Counted from the first letter of the stretch, positions 47,700 through 57,521 are shown. The stretch is DNA of 64,000 nt from Jilunia laotingensis (GCF_014385165.1 NZ_JACRTF010000001.1:2666001-2730000), one strand, 5' to 3'. The notes: generated by a model from the letters alone, not told the origin. Program-made: numbers and translations.

Positions 47700-48188
47700 A
47701 TGGAAAGTCAGAATGTGAAAGATACTGTAAGGCAGATATTCACAGAATATCTCAATGCGAACGGGCATCGTAAGACTCCCGAGCGTTATGCCATACTTGA
47801 AACTATCTATTCTATAGACGGTCATTTCGACATAGATATGCTCTATTCCCAAATGATGAACCAGGAGAACTTTCGTGTAAGTCGTGCCACGTTATACAAT
47901 ACTATTATCCTGCTCATCAATGCCCGGCTGGTCATCAAGCATCAGTTCGGCAATTCTTCCCAATATGAAAAGTCTTATAATCGAGAGACACATCATCACC
48001 AGATATGTACACAATGCGGTAAAGTTACCGAATTTCAAAATGAAGCATTACAAAACGCTATCGAGAATACCAAGTTGAGTCGGTTTCAGCTTTCGCACTA
48101 TTCTTTGTACATTTATGGAATATGCAGTAAATGCGATCGTGCCAATAGAAGGAAAAAAGTAAGTAACAACAATAAGAAAGAAAAATGA
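47700..48188 (+). CDS. Fur-family transcriptional regulator
   Basis: The product is 162 aa from ATG 47700; the longer GTG reading is less likely. It contains a winged helix (HRKTPERYAILETIYSIDGH; VSRATLYNTIILLINARLV), a metal site (HHHQICTQCGKVTEF) and a second CxxC (GICSKC). Such proteins sense Fe, Zn or peroxide; the first site has His-rich residues as in PerR/Zur types, and I cannot decide between them. A TAACTTTG box lies at about 47669. The stop overlaps the purA start by 4 nt (ATGA). Confidence 0.9.
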   Translation: MESQNVKDTVRQIFTEYLNANGHRKTPERYAILETIYSIDGHFDIDMLYSQMMNQENFRVSRATLYNTIILLINARLVIKHQFGNSSQYEKSYNRETHHHQICTQCGKVTEFQNEALQNAIENTKLSRFQLSHYSLYIYGICSKCDRANRRKKVSNNNKKEK

Positions 48189-49456
48189 AAGTAGATGTAC
48201 TATTAGGTTTACAATGGGGCGATGAAGGTAAAGGAAAAGTTGTAGACGTATTGACTCCCCGATACGATGTGGTAGCACGTTTTCAGGGCGGTCCGAATGC
48301 GGGACATACACTCGAGTTCGAAGGACAGAAGTATGTGCTTCGTTCCATCCCTTCAGGTATTTTTCAGGGAGATAAGGTGAATATTATCGGTAATGGCGTT
48401 GTTCTTGATCCCGCACTGTTCAAAGCAGAAGCAGAGGCTCTTGAAGCTTCGGGACATAATTTGAAAGAAAGACTGCACATTTCAAAGAAAGCACATCTGA
48501 TCCTGCCGACACATCGCATTCTGGATGCTGCTTATGAAGCTGCTAAAGGAGACTCGAAGGTAGGGACTACCGGAAAAGGTATCGGTCCTACTTATACGGA
48601 TAAGGTGAGCCGTAACGGTGTCCGTGTCGGAGACATCCTCCACGGTTTCGACGAGAAGTATGCTGCTGCCAAAGCTCGTCATGAACAGATTCTGAAAAGC
48701 TTGAACTATGAATACGACTTGACGGAGCCTGAAAAAGCTTGGATGGAAGGTATTGAATACTTGAAGCAGTTCCATTTGGTAGACAGTGAACATGAAGTGA
48801 ACAATTTGTTGAAAGAGGGCAAAAGCGTTCTTTGCGAGGGCGCCCAAGGTACAATGCTTGATATTGATTTCGGTTCGTATCCGTTTGTTACCTCTTCAAA
48901 CACGGTATGTGCCGGTGCTTGCACGGGCTTGGGCGTTGCGCCTAATCGCATCGGTGATGTATACGGTATTTTCAAAGCATATTGCACTCGCGTCGGTTCA
49001 GGGCCTTTCCCTACGGAGTTGTTTGACGAAACAGGCGATAAGATATGCACTCTGGGACATGAATTTGGTTCTGTTACCGGACGTAAGCGTCGTTGCGGAT
49101 GGATCGACCTCGTAGCTTTGAGGTATTCTATTATGGTAAACGGTGTTACCAAGCTTATCATGATGAAGAGTGATGTACTCGATACGTTTGATACGATCAA
49201 AGCTTGTGTGGCTTATCGTTTAAACGGTGAAGAAATTGATTATTTTCCATATGATATCACCGAAGGGGTAGAACCTATTTATGCGGAACTCCCGGGCTGG
49301 AAGACTGATATGACGAAAGTGCAGAGCGAGGATGAATTCCCCGAAGAATTTAACGCCTACCTGAGTTTCCTTGAAGAGCAGTTGGGAGTCGAAATAAAGA
49401 TTGTTTCAGTAGGTCCTGACCGTGAACAGACTATTGAAAGATATACAGAAGAATAA
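48185..49456 (+). CDS. purA: Adenylosuccinate synthetase
   Basis: The 423-aa product makes adenylosuccinate from IMP, Asp and GTP. Motifs are GLQWGDEGKGKVVD at the start, GPNAGHTL, GTTGKGIGPTYTDK and VGSGPFPTELFDE. The start ATG overlaps the Fur-type gene's stop, so purA translation is coupled to that regulator. A terminator follows at 49479. Confidence 0.96.
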   Translation: MKVDVLLGLQWGDEGKGKVVDVLTPRYDVVARFQGGPNAGHTLEFEGQKYVLRSIPSGIFQGDKVNIIGNGVVLDPALFKAEAEALEASGHNLKERLHISKKAHLILPTHRILDAAYEAAKGDSKVGTTGKGIGPTYTDKVSRNGVRVGDILHGFDEKYAAAKARHEQILKSLNYEYDLTEPEKAWMEGIEYLKQFHLVDSEHEVNNLLKEGKSVLCEGAQGTMLDIDFGSYPFVTSSNTVCAGACTGLGVAPNRIGDVYGIFKAYCTRVGSGPFPTELFDETGDKICTLGHEFGSVTGRKRRCGWIDLVALRYSIMVNGVTKLIMMKSDVLDTFDTIKACVAYRLNGEEIDYFPYDITEGVEPIYAELPGWKTDMTKVQSEDEFPEEFNAYLSFLEEQLGVEIKIVSVGPDREQTIERYTEE

Positions 49457-49478
49457 ATTATTCCTTTAGTTTTATAAT

Positions 49479-49523
49479 GGGTATCTTTCAAGCAAAATGC
49501 TTTAAAGATGCCCTTCTTTTATT
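49479..49523 (+). terminator. Terminator after purA
   Basis: GGGTATCTTT and AAAGATGCCC pair, then CTTCTTTTATTT. It excludes an ATG at 49508 as the fucosidase start. Confidence 0.8.
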
Positions 49524-49525
49524 TA

Positions 49526-50836
49526 ATGCGTATGATAAAACAAATTATTACTCTGCTCCTTGTTATTGGAGCGTGTGCCCCTTTAACGGCACAATCCGGT
49601 TATACTCCGACTGAAGAGAATCTGAAAGCGCGGCGGGAGTTCCAAGACAATAAGTTCGGCATATTCCTCCATTGGGGGCTTTATAGTATGCTTGCGACTG
49701 GTGAGTGGACTATGACGAACCGGGATCTTAACTATAAAGAGTATGCCAAATTGGCGGGTGGTTTTTATCCTTCTAAGTTCGATGCGGCTCGTTGGGTGGC
49801 TGCTATTAAAGCTTCGGGAGCGAAGTACATCTGTTTTACTACTCGCCATCATGAAGGCTTTTCGATGTTCGATACGAAATTTTCTGATTATAATGTAGTG
49901 AAAGCAACCCCTTTTAAGCGGGACATTGTGAAAGAACTCGCTGATGAATGTGCCCGTCAGGGTATTAAATTGCATTTCTATTATTCTCACTTGGATTGGT
50001 CTCGGGAAGACTATCCCTGGGGGCGTACCGGTAGAGGAACCGGAAGAGCCGATTCAAAAGGAAATTGGCGTACTTATTATCAGTTTATGAATGATCAATT
50101 GACCGAATTACTGACTAATTATGGTCCTGTAGGAGCGATCTGGTTTGATGGTTGGTGGGATCAGGATCAGAACCCCGGTTTTGATTGGCAGTTGCCCGAG
50201 CAGTACGCAATGATTCATCGTTTACAGCCTGCCTGCTTGATAGGGAACAATCATCATCAGGTTCCTTTTGCCGGAGAAGATATTCAGATATTCGAACGAG
50301 ATCTTCCGGGTGAGAATAACTCCGGACTTTCAGGGCAGGACATTAGCCAATTGCCTCTGGAAACTTGTGAAACAATGAACGGCATGTGGGGGTATAAAAT
50401 AACCGATCCCAATTATAAGTCTACTAAAACATTAATCCATTATCTGGTAAAAGCTGCGGGTAAAAATGCGAATCTATTGATGAATATAGGCCCCCAACCT
50501 GATGGAGAGCTTCCGGAAGTTGCTGTACAGCGACTTAAAGAAGTAGGAGAGTGGATGCAACAATACGGTGAAACCATTTATGGCACTCGCGGTGGACTGG
50601 TTGCGCCTCATGATTGGGGTGTGACCACTCAGAAAGGAAATAAGCTTTATGTACACATCCTTGACCTGCAAGATAAATCCCTGTTCATTCCATTGACCGG
50701 AAAGAAGGTGAAGAAAGCAGTGTTCTTTAAAGACAAATCTCCTCTGCGGTATACTCGTAGCCGTGACGGCATACTGTTGGAACTCGGTGCTGTTCCTGTC
50801 GATATTGATACGGTGGTGGAACTGACAATTGAATAA
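49526..50836 (+). CDS. Alpha-L-fucosidase (GH29)
   Basis: I start at ATG 49526 or 49532, since the ATG at 49508 lies in the purA terminator. The product (436 aa) has a signal peptide (MIKQIITLLLVIGACAPLTA) and a GH29 catalytic domain: FGIFLHWGLYSMLATGEW, ICFTTRHHEGFSMFD, and the nucleophile region GAIWFDGWWDQDQ (Asp about residue 212). A C-terminal beta domain follows from about 350. It releases fucose from host or plant glycans in the periplasm or outside. It is not part of a visible polysaccharide-utilisation locus. Confidence 0.92.
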   Translation: MRMIKQIITLLLVIGACAPLTAQSGYTPTEENLKARREFQDNKFGIFLHWGLYSMLATGEWTMTNRDLNYKEYAKLAGGFYPSKFDAARWVAAIKASGAKYICFTTRHHEGFSMFDTKFSDYNVVKATPFKRDIVKELADECARQGIKLHFYYSHLDWSREDYPWGRTGRGTGRADSKGNWRTYYQFMNDQLTELLTNYGPVGAIWFDGWWDQDQNPGFDWQLPEQYAMIHRLQPACLIGNNHHQVPFAGEDIQIFERDLPGENNSGLSGQDISQLPLETCETMNGMWGYKITDPNYKSTKTLIHYLVKAAGKNANLLMNIGPQPDGELPEVAVQRLKEVGEWMQQYGETIYGTRGGLVAPHDWGVTTQKGNKLYVHILDLQDKSLFIPLTGKKVKKAVFFKDKSPLRYTRSRDGILLELGAVPVDIDTVVELTIE

Positions 50837-50860
50837 TTTTTAGCTAATTCTTCCTAAAAC

Positions 50861-50903
50861 AAAAGGGAAACTATTGGTACATCCGAAGTTTCCCTTTATT
50901 TTT
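50861..50903 (+). terminator. Terminator after the fucosidase gene
   Basis: AAAGGGAAACT and AGTTTCCCTTT form a perfect 11-bp stem followed by ATTTTTGG. Confidence 0.85.
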
Positions 50904-50957
50904 GGCAAGCTATTTGTATTTATACGGGTAGTAATCATTTAAATTAAAAAGAAAAGT

Positions 50958-51641
50958 ATGATACCTATTTCATGGATAATTTTTATCGGGATTGCCTTGG
51001 TAAGCTGGTTGGTACAGATGAACTTGCAGAACAAGTTTAAAAAATATTCTAAGATACCTACGGGCAATGGAATGACAGGACGCGACGTGGCTATTAAAAT
51101 GTTACATGACAATGGAATTTATGATGTTCAGGTGACACATACACCGGGACGTCTGACTGACCACTATAATCCTGCCAATAAGACAGTGAATCTGAGTGAA
51201 GGCGTTTATGAGAGTAATAGCATTATGGCAGCTGCTGTAGCTGCTCACGAATGCGGTCACGCTGTGCAACATGCGCGTTCCTATGCTCCTCTGACAATGC
51301 GTAGTAAACTGGTTCCTGTTGTGACATTTGCTTCTCAATGGATGACGTGGGTATTACTTGCAGGTATATTACTGATCAATTCATTTCCTCAGCTTTTATT
51401 GGCTGGTATCATTTTGTTCGCTATGACGACTCTGTTTAGTTTTATCACTTTGCCGGTAGAAATTAATGCTAGCAAACGCGCATTGGTATGGTTGAGTTCG
51501 TCTGGCATTACAAATGCACGTAATCATGCACAGGCAGAAGATGCACTTCGTTCCGCTGCTTATACTTATGTAGTAGCTGCTTTAGGCTCTTTAGCTACAT
51601 TGATTTATTACATTATGATATTTCTTGGAAGAAGAGATTAA
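50958..51641 (+). CDS. YugP-type membrane zinc metallopeptidase
   Basis: The 227-aa product has an N-terminal membrane helix (ISWIIFIGIALVSWLV), a zinc motif HECGHAVQH (about residue 97), then hydrophobic helices (TWVLLAGILLINSF; LLLAGIILFAMTTLFSFITL) and a C-terminal membrane helix. This is the PF04298 (YugP) layout. The conserved NRRSxE-type downstream motif reads KRALVWLSSSG. It is a monocistronic gene ending at a very strong hairpin. Confidence 0.9.
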   Translation: MIPISWIIFIGIALVSWLVQMNLQNKFKKYSKIPTGNGMTGRDVAIKMLHDNGIYDVQVTHTPGRLTDHYNPANKTVNLSEGVYESNSIMAAAVAAHECGHAVQHARSYAPLTMRSKLVPVVTFASQWMTWVLLAGILLINSFPQLLLAGIILFAMTTLFSFITLPVEINASKRALVWLSSSGITNARNHAQAEDALRSAAYTYVVAALGSLATLIYYIMIFLGRRD

Positions 51642-51660
51642 TTTACTGAGTTAATTCGTC

Positions 51661-51719
51661 CAAATAAACAAACAGCTCCCTCCTTCAGAATCAGAAGGAG
51701 GGAGCTGTTTGTTTATTTG
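51661..51719. terminator. Perfect 26-bp hairpin (bidirectional terminator)
   Basis: 51661-51686 and 51694-51719 are perfect reverse complements with a 7-nt loop. A/T-rich ends give T runs on both strands. It follows the YugP-type gene. Confidence 0.9.
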
Positions 51720-51894
51720 GGTGTATGCTTGTTATTATACCGGATAAGAAGTCAGTTTGGTGCTAATCAGTATTTTTGTTCTCCGTTAGACTCTGATATT
51801 TCGCATTGGAGCAGGTAAAATTTGGTATGGTTGTTCTGATTAATCAATAATTTCCTATAACTTTGCAGACCAATTACATAAAATAGTTAGAATT

Positions 51895-53259
51895 ATGGCA
51901 GCAAAACCGAGCATACCGAAAGGAACACGAGATTTTTCGCCTGTGGAGATGGCGAAACGTAATTACATTTTTAATACGATTCGTGATGTTTATCATCTTT
52001 ATGGCTTTCAGCAGATAGAGACTCCTTCTATGGAGATGCTTTCTACGTTGATGGGAAAGTATGGTGAAGAAGGGGATAAGCTATTGTTTAAAATACAGAA
52101 TTCCGGTGATTATTTTTCGGGTATTACTGACGAAGAATTGTTGAGTCGCAATGCCGTGAAGTTGGCAAGTAGGTTTTGTGAAAAGGGATTGCGTTATGAT
52201 TTGACTGTGCCTTTTGCCCGTTATGTGGTAATGCACCGGGATGAAATCACATTCCCTTTCAAACGCTATCAGATACAACCTGTATGGCGTGCCGATCGTC
52301 CTCAAAAGGGACGCTATCGTGAGTTTTATCAGTGTGATGCCGATGTGGTAGGTAGCGATTCGTTACTGAATGAAGTGGAATTGATGCAGATTGTCGATAC
52401 TGTATTCAACCGTTTCGGTATTCGGGTTTGCATTAAGATAAATAACCGTAAAATCCTTTCCGGTATAGCCGAAATCATTGGTGAGTCTGACAAGATTGTC
52501 GATATTACCGTAGCTATTGATAAATTGGATAAGATCGGTCTTGAGAATGTCAATGCAGAATTGAAAGAAAAAGGAATCAGTGATGAGGCTATAGCCAAAT
52601 TGCAACCGATCATTCTGCTTAGCGGGACAAATGCAGAGAAACTGGCTACATTGAAAGAGGTACTGTCTCTTAGTGAAATCGGGATGAAGGGTGTGCAAGA
52701 GAGTGAATTCATTTTGACTACACTGGAGACAATGGGGCTAAAGAATGAGATTGAATTAGATTTGACGTTGGCTCGCGGATTGAATTATTATACCGGTGCT
52801 ATTTTTGAAGTGAAAGCTTTGGATGTGCAGATAGGTAGTATTACAGGAGGCGGTCGTTACGATAACTTGACCGGTGTATTCGGAATGGCAGGAGTGTCGG
52901 GAGTAGGAATCTCTTTTGGGGCGGATCGTATTTTCGATGTACTTAATCAATTGGATTTATACCCTAAAGAAGCGGTAAACGGTACTCAGTTGCTATTCGT
53001 TAATTTTGGCGAAAAAGAAGCAGCTTTTGCAATGGGAATATTGGCCAAGGCCCGTGCAGCCGGTATACGTGCGGAAATATTCCCGGATGAGGCAAAGATG
53101 AAAAAGCAGATGAGTTATGCTAATGCAAAGAATATTCCGTTCGTTGCTATTGTGGGTGAAAATGAAATGCAGGATGGCAAAGTTATGTTGAAAAACATGG
53201 AAACAGGTGAGCAGATGTTGCTAACAGCTGAAGACCTGCTTGCATCCATCCAATCCTAA
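51895..53259 (+). CDS. hisS: Histidyl-tRNA synthetase
   Basis: The 454-aa product is a class II synthetase: motif 1 near [13 protein letters not shown], motif 2 in [20 protein letters not shown] ([11 protein letters not shown] follows), HisA signature [15 protein letters not shown] and motif 3 [13 protein letters not shown], with a C-terminal anticodon-binding domain (about 355-454). A TAACTTTG -7 box lies at about 51857-51864. The last conserved housekeeping gene before the secreted-protein locus. Confidence 0.96.
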   Translation: MAAKPSIPKGTRDFSPVEMAKRNYIFNTIRDVYHLYGFQQIETPSMEMLSTLMGKYGEEGDKLLFKIQNSGDYFSGITDEELLSRNAVKLASRFCEKGLRYDLTVPFARYVVMHRDEITFPFKRYQIQPVWRADRPQKGRYREFYQCDADVVGSDSLLNEVELMQIVDTVFNRFGIRVCIKINNRKILSGIAEIIGESDKIVDITVAIDKLDKIGLENVNAELKEKGISDEAIAKLQPIILLSGTNAEKLATLKEVLSLSEIGMKGVQESEFILTTLETMGLKNEIELDLTLARGLNYYTGAIFEVKALDVQIGSITGGGRYDNLTGVFGMAGVSGVGISFGADRIFDVLNQLDLYPKEAVNGTQLLFVNFGEKEAAFAMGILAKARAAGIRAEIFPDEAKMKKQMSYANAKNIPFVAIVGENEMQDGKVMLKNMETGEQMLLTAEDLLASIQS

Positions 53260-53283
53260 GTTTTGCAATGTAGGTATTATTTT

Positions 53284-53320
53284 GCCAGCAGTTTGAATAT
53301 TCTTACGGCTGGCTTTTTTT
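53284..53320 (+). terminator. Terminator after hisS
   Basis: GCCAGC and GCTGGC pair around a loop of about 20 nt, followed by seven T residues. Confidence 0.8.
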
Positions 53321-54310
53321 AATTCTTCCTTTGTGAAATCCTACTTGAAGTTCATCTTGCTATCGCCTTTGGTCCTAGCTGCATTAGCAAGTCAGAGTGG
53401 ATAGATTTGAAACTATCAGTTTGGATAATGGACGAGAGCGTATACTTTCAGCTATGGTGAATTCTGTTTCGAGAATTGTCATTCTGACATATTGCTTTTC
53501 CTATCCATCCTGAACTGTGATATTTCGAGCCGATGATAAACATGATTAGAAAAAACGGATTGTAGAGCAATCTCAGCTTTCCACTTTGATAATAAAACAG
53601 AAATCTGAGTTACATAAAACAACACTTATTTCCCTGTCCTTTCCAAATGACAAATATCATAGAATTGTCATCTCATTCCGTCACAAAATAAACCTTCCCC
53701 GAAAGAAGAGAAGTAGAGAAAAGAAATGGGAATTATGGCTCATTTCAAGTAAATTTAGCCTCGTTTTAATGGAAATGAATACTTCATTTGTTGGAAATGG
53801 TTATTTCATCTGATGATGATTAATACTTTATCCGATGAAAATGGGTATTCTATCTGTTGGCAATCGCTATTTCACCCGTCATTTATAGTGATTTTATCCC
53901 TTTTTCATTCGCTTTTGCCCCCTAAAACAGCTTTTTGGAGTGCTATTTCAATGATCTAGGGAAAAGTATCGGTTAGCTATTTACGGAAATCATAAACATT
54001 TTATTATAAATATTCAATCTTTACAAGAAAAAAGAACGATGACAATTACCGCTGCGTTAACCATCAACAACACCCAATCTTTACAAATACAGAAGGTTAA
54101 CAATTGATAATTAAAAGAGGCTAAATACATAACAAGACGAAATTATACATACATTTGTAAATACAAAGTTTTAAAAAAAAATAAAGCAACTATTCGAATA
54201 TACAACTTGCAATTAACCTTCGTGCTTATTCCACAAACCTATCAAACAATGACAATTTTATAAAGTATGTATTCTTAAACGTATAAATATAAACTTTAAA
54301 TTGAATGATT
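53321..54310 (+). other. Long gene-free region upstream of the secreted-protein locus
   Basis: About 990 bp hold no credible gene; a 75-codon frame at 53586 has no protein-like features. It contains the 22-bp repeat array (53771-53880). Part of 53990-54300 is A-rich and has a lone TACATTTG box at 54150-54157, a possible promoter for the genes at 54311 onward. Confidence 0.5.
53771..53880. repeat. Five degenerate tandem 22-bp repeats
   Basis: Units start at 53771, 53793, 53815, 53837 and 53859. Each contains a variant of TATTTCATCTG preceded by GGAAATG or similar. The fixed 22-bp period is clear, although units differ at several positions. Confidence 0.75.
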
Positions 54311-55369
54311 ATGAAACAGATTTTATGTACGTTGTTAGTAGCGTTTTTTGCATTAATTGCTCAAGCACAGGTCACGGTCAATGACGAAGGTGACTGTTGT
54401 GTCGGTGACGGTTCATGTTTTTGGGGATTCGAAACAAGCACATCGTCCCAATGGTCTTCCGTTAATCCCGGCAGGCTCAGTGTTGAAAGCGGGATAAGTA
54501 TTGCCATATACGGAGATTCTGATCCGTTTCCCTACGATCCGTCACGCCCGCATCCTTTCGCAATAGCTCATGCGGTGAAGCATCATGGAATTTCAATGGC
54601 TCCGGTTTTTTACATTGATGAAAATGGTAAGATTTACAGTAAAGGCGGCTATGCCCAGTCTTCGGACAGTACATTAAAGACCAATATTCGTCCCCTGACT
54701 TCCACCCTCTCCAAGATTCAAACACTAAACGGTGTTTCCTACGATTTCAAAAGCGAAGTAGACGGTTCTCCACAAAATAGCTCTTTAGCAAGAAACGGAA
54801 CAGCAGGCAACGTTTCCAAACATATCGGCTTATTGGCCCAAGAGGTCGAACAAGTATATCCGGAAGCAGTCTGTGAATTCTCGGACGGTACAAAAGGAAT
54901 CATGTATACCGACCTGGTAGCCGTTCTGGTGGAGGGCATAAAAGAAATGAACGACAGTCTGACCGCAGTTAACATGCGATACGACAACCTGCAAAATCAA
55001 GTGGACAGCTTAAAGATGCAACTGGAAGCCCTGATGCAAAGTTTATCACCTCAGAGTCGTTCACCTAAATCAGATTCTGAGAACAATCAAAATAGCCCTG
55101 TGCAGGAAGCCGCACTCTATCAAAATGTCCCAAATCCCTTCAACCATATGACGGAAATAGCTTATCGCCTCACTCCCAATGCACATACAGCCTCCATTAA
55201 TGTATATGATCTCAATGGAAAACTATTAAAGAATTATCCACTGCAATCCAATGGGGTTACAGGCAAGATTGAAATCTCCGCATCCGATCTAGAACCGGGT
55301 ATGTATATTTATGCTTTGGTGATAGATGGCAGGATGATAGATTCCAAACGTATGATTCTGAATCATTGA
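54311..55369 (+). CDS. Exported protein with S74 endosialidase-chaperone domain and type IX sorting domain
   Basis: The product (352 aa from ATG 54311) has a signal peptide (MKQILCTLLVAFFALIAQAQ), a Cys-rich N-terminal part, the start signature of a Peptidase_S74 intramolecular chaperone (SDSTLKTNIRPLTSTLSKIQ, GLLAQEVEQVYPEAV), a short coiled coil (NLQNQVDSLKMQLEALMQSL) and a C-terminal sorting domain (NPFNHMTEIAYRL, YDLNGKLLKNYPL, LEPGMYIYALVIDGR). The chaperone domain normally drives trimerisation of phage or surface fibres. With the sorting tail it is likely exported to the cell surface. First gene of the locus. Confidence 0.85.
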   Translation: MKQILCTLLVAFFALIAQAQVTVNDEGDCCVGDGSCFWGFETSTSSQWSSVNPGRLSVESGISIAIYGDSDPFPYDPSRPHPFAIAHAVKHHGISMAPVFYIDENGKIYSKGGYAQSSDSTLKTNIRPLTSTLSKIQTLNGVSYDFKSEVDGSPQNSSLARNGTAGNVSKHIGLLAQEVEQVYPEAVCEFSDGTKGIMYTDLVAVLVEGIKEMNDSLTAVNMRYDNLQNQVDSLKMQLEALMQSLSPQSRSPKSDSENNQNSPVQEAALYQNVPNPFNHMTEIAYRLTPNAHTASINVYDLNGKLLKNYPLQSNGVTGKIEISASDLEPGMYIYALVIDGRMIDSKRMILNH

Positions 55370-55408
55370 ACAAGTATAAAAATGAATGTAAACTAAAAAT
55401 ATACAGTT

Positions 55409-56284
55409 ATGAAAAAAACATTATTATTTATGTTACTACCGCTGCTTTGCATTCTGTTACAAGCACAAGAAACGGTAGTTATCGATGGGGTCACTTTCTC
55501 GGTGGATAAGAAGACGCTGATAAAATATTCAGCAGATAAGGCGGATGAGGAATATGTAGTGCCGGAAGGGACGGAAATTATAAGTGAATATGCTTTTGGT
55601 CATAATCGCCATTTGCAAGTTCTGACATTACCTTTATCCTTGAAAGAAATTGGAGATAATGCTTTAGCGGGAACTGGATTAAAGACAATTATTTGGAATA
55701 CTTATCCAGATGTCATCGGAGATTGGATATGGGGATTTCCAGCTTATGCATCCAACCTATCATCCTTCCTAACCCTTGGCAATAGTACTAATTGCATTTC
55801 AGTAGATGGAGTGCTTTTCTCAAAAGACAAGAAAAAACTATTGGGGTTCCCACCAACAAAAGTAGGAAACCGCTTAAGTGGTAAATATGAAATACCCGAA
55901 GGGACGGAAGTTATAACAAAACAGGCTTTCGCTTGTGCTGATATAGCAATTGTTATTCTTCCTTCCACAATTAACAGAATTGAAGAAGATGCATTTAGTG
56001 TAAGATGGCTAATACCAACAGGTGATGACACGATAGAGGAATTAATAGAAGTTTTTTGCAAAACAATAATTCCCCCTGAAATAATAGGAAATCCCTTTAT
56101 TAATCCTGAATACATTGCCTTATATGTACCTGAAGAAAGTGCCGACATCTATCGAAACACAGAATATTGGAAACGCTTTAGAACCATAAATGGCAAAAGC
56201 ACAGATAGTGGTATCCAACAAATGAAACAATCCTCCAATTTGGAAAGTTGGATTGAAAATGATATTTTAATATATCGAATGTGA
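55409..56284 (+). CDS. BspA-like leucine-rich-repeat protein, copy A (frameshifted before sorting domain)
   Basis: The 291-aa product has the same signal peptide as copies B-E (MKKTLLFMLLPLLCILLQAQ) and LRR_5-type repeats (VPEGTEIISEYAF, LPLSLKEIGDNALAG). After residue about 287 the frame shifts: GATATTTTAATATATCG has one more A than the copies B-D (GATATTTTATATATCG). The sorting domain is therefore lost, though its sequence is still present downstream to 56456. The product would probably not be exported by type IX secretion. It could be a true loss or an assembly error. Confidence 0.85.
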   Translation: MKKTLLFMLLPLLCILLQAQETVVIDGVTFSVDKKTLIKYSADKADEEYVVPEGTEIISEYAFGHNRHLQVLTLPLSLKEIGDNALAGTGLKTIIWNTYPDVIGDWIWGFPAYASNLSSFLTLGNSTNCISVDGVLFSKDKKKLLGFPPTKVGNRLSGKYEIPEGTEVITKQAFACADIAIVILPSTINRIEEDAFSVRWLIPTGDDTIEELIEVFCKTIIPPEIIGNPFINPEYIALYVPEESADIYRNTEYWKRFRTINGKSTDSGIQQMKQSSNLESWIENDILIYRM

Positions 56285-56456
56285 TGAAACAATGTCAAAG
56301 ATTACAGCTTATGACACCAACGGTACTTGTTTCTGGCAAGGAGATATCCATGAAAACAAATGGCACATGGCAACGGGTGAATTTCCCAAGGGAGTACTCT
56401 TATTGGAAGTTACAACATCTGGCGGCAAAAGAACAGAAATTAAATTACTAAATTAG
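56270..56456 (+). pseudogene. Out-of-frame sorting-domain remnant of copy A
   Basis: In the frame after the extra A, this stretch encodes YIECDETMSKITAYDTNGTC and continues to the same KRTEIKLLN end found in copies B and C. It shows that copy A was once full-length. A single-base deletion would restore it. Confidence 0.8.
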
Positions 56457-56462
56457 AATATC

Positions 56463-57515
56463 ATGAAAAAAACATTATTATTTATGTTACTACCGCTGCT
56501 TTGCATTCTGTTACAAGCACAAGAAACGGTAGTTATCGATGGGGTCACTTTCTCGGTGGATAGAAAGACGTTGATAGATTATCCCGAAGACAAAGTGGAT
56601 GAGGAATATGTAGTGCCGGAAGGGACGGAGATAATAGGTGAAAGAGCTTTTTGGTATAATAAATATATACAAGTTCTGACATTACCTTTATCCTTGAAAG
56701 AAATTGGAGATTATGCTTTGGCGGGATCGGGTTTAAAGACGATTATCTGGAATACTTATCCAAATGTTGTAGGAATTGACATTTGGGGATTTAGGAGTGC
56801 TGGTGATTCTATATTATCCTCCTTTCTTACAACTGATAATAGTGATAATTGCACGTCTATAGATGGTGTCCTTTTTTCAAAAGACAAGAAGAAACTATTA
56901 GGATTTCCACCAGCTAAAATAGGAAACCGCTTAGGTGGTAAATATGAAATACCTGAAGGCACGGAGATTATAGGAAAGGAGGCCTTTTTGAGTGCTGATA
57001 TAGCAGTAGTTGTTCTTCCTTCCACAGTTAACCGAATTGAAAAACGTGCATTTAGTGTAAGTAGCTTAGTAGCAACAGGCAGTTATCTAAAAATGGACGC
57101 ATTAAACAAGGTTTTTTGTAAAGCCATGACACCTCCTGAAGTAATATGGAATCCATTTGTTGAGCCAGAATATATTGACTTGTATGTACCCGAAGAGAGT
57201 GCGGATACCTACCGCAACACAGATTATTGGAAACGCTTTAGAACCATAAATGGAACAAAAGGGGATAGTGGTATCCAACAAATGAAACAATCCCCAAATT
57301 TGGAAAGTTGGATTGAAAATGATATTTTATATATCGAATGTGATGAAACAATGTCAAAGATTACAGTTTATGACACCAACGGTACTTGTTTCTGGCAAGG
57401 AGATATCCATGAAAACAAATGGCAAATGACAACGGGTGAATTTCCCAAGGGAGTACTCTTATTGGAAGTTACAACATCTGGCGGCAAAAGAACAGAAATT
57501 AAATTACTAAATTAG
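56463..57515 (+). CDS. BspA-like leucine-rich-repeat protein, copy B
   Basis: The 350-aa product has a signal peptide, BspA-type LRR_5 repeats (VPEGTEIIGERAFWY, LPLSLKEIGDYALAG, VPEESADTYRNTDYWK) and a C-terminal type IX-like sorting domain (SKITVYDTNGTCFWQGD, FPKGVLLLEVTTSGGKR). It starts 6 nt after the end of the copy A reading. The region from about 56750 to 56910 is identical to copy C, and the segment just after it is closer to copy D. BspA-like proteins mediate adhesion to host matrix or to other cells; that function here is inferred. Confidence 0.9.
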   Translation: MKKTLLFMLLPLLCILLQAQETVVIDGVTFSVDRKTLIDYPEDKVDEEYVVPEGTEIIGERAFWYNKYIQVLTLPLSLKEIGDYALAGSGLKTIIWNTYPNVVGIDIWGFRSAGDSILSSFLTTDNSDNCTSIDGVLFSKDKKKLLGFPPAKIGNRLGGKYEIPEGTEIIGKEAFLSADIAVVVLPSTVNRIEKRAFSVSSLVATGSYLKMDALNKVFCKAMTPPEVIWNPFVEPEYIDLYVPEESADTYRNTDYWKRFRTINGTKGDSGIQQMKQSPNLESWIENDILYIECDETMSKITVYDTNGTCFWQGDIHENKWQMTTGEFPKGVLLLEVTTSGGKRTEIKLLN

Positions 57516-57521
57516 AATATC

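Noticed and set aside
49508..49525. Upstream ATG for the fucosidase
   Set aside because: It lies within the purA terminator stem and would precede the signal peptide by six unsuited residues.
53586..53813. 75-codon plus-strand frame after hisS
   Set aside because: No recognisable protein features, and it ends inside the 22-bp repeat array.
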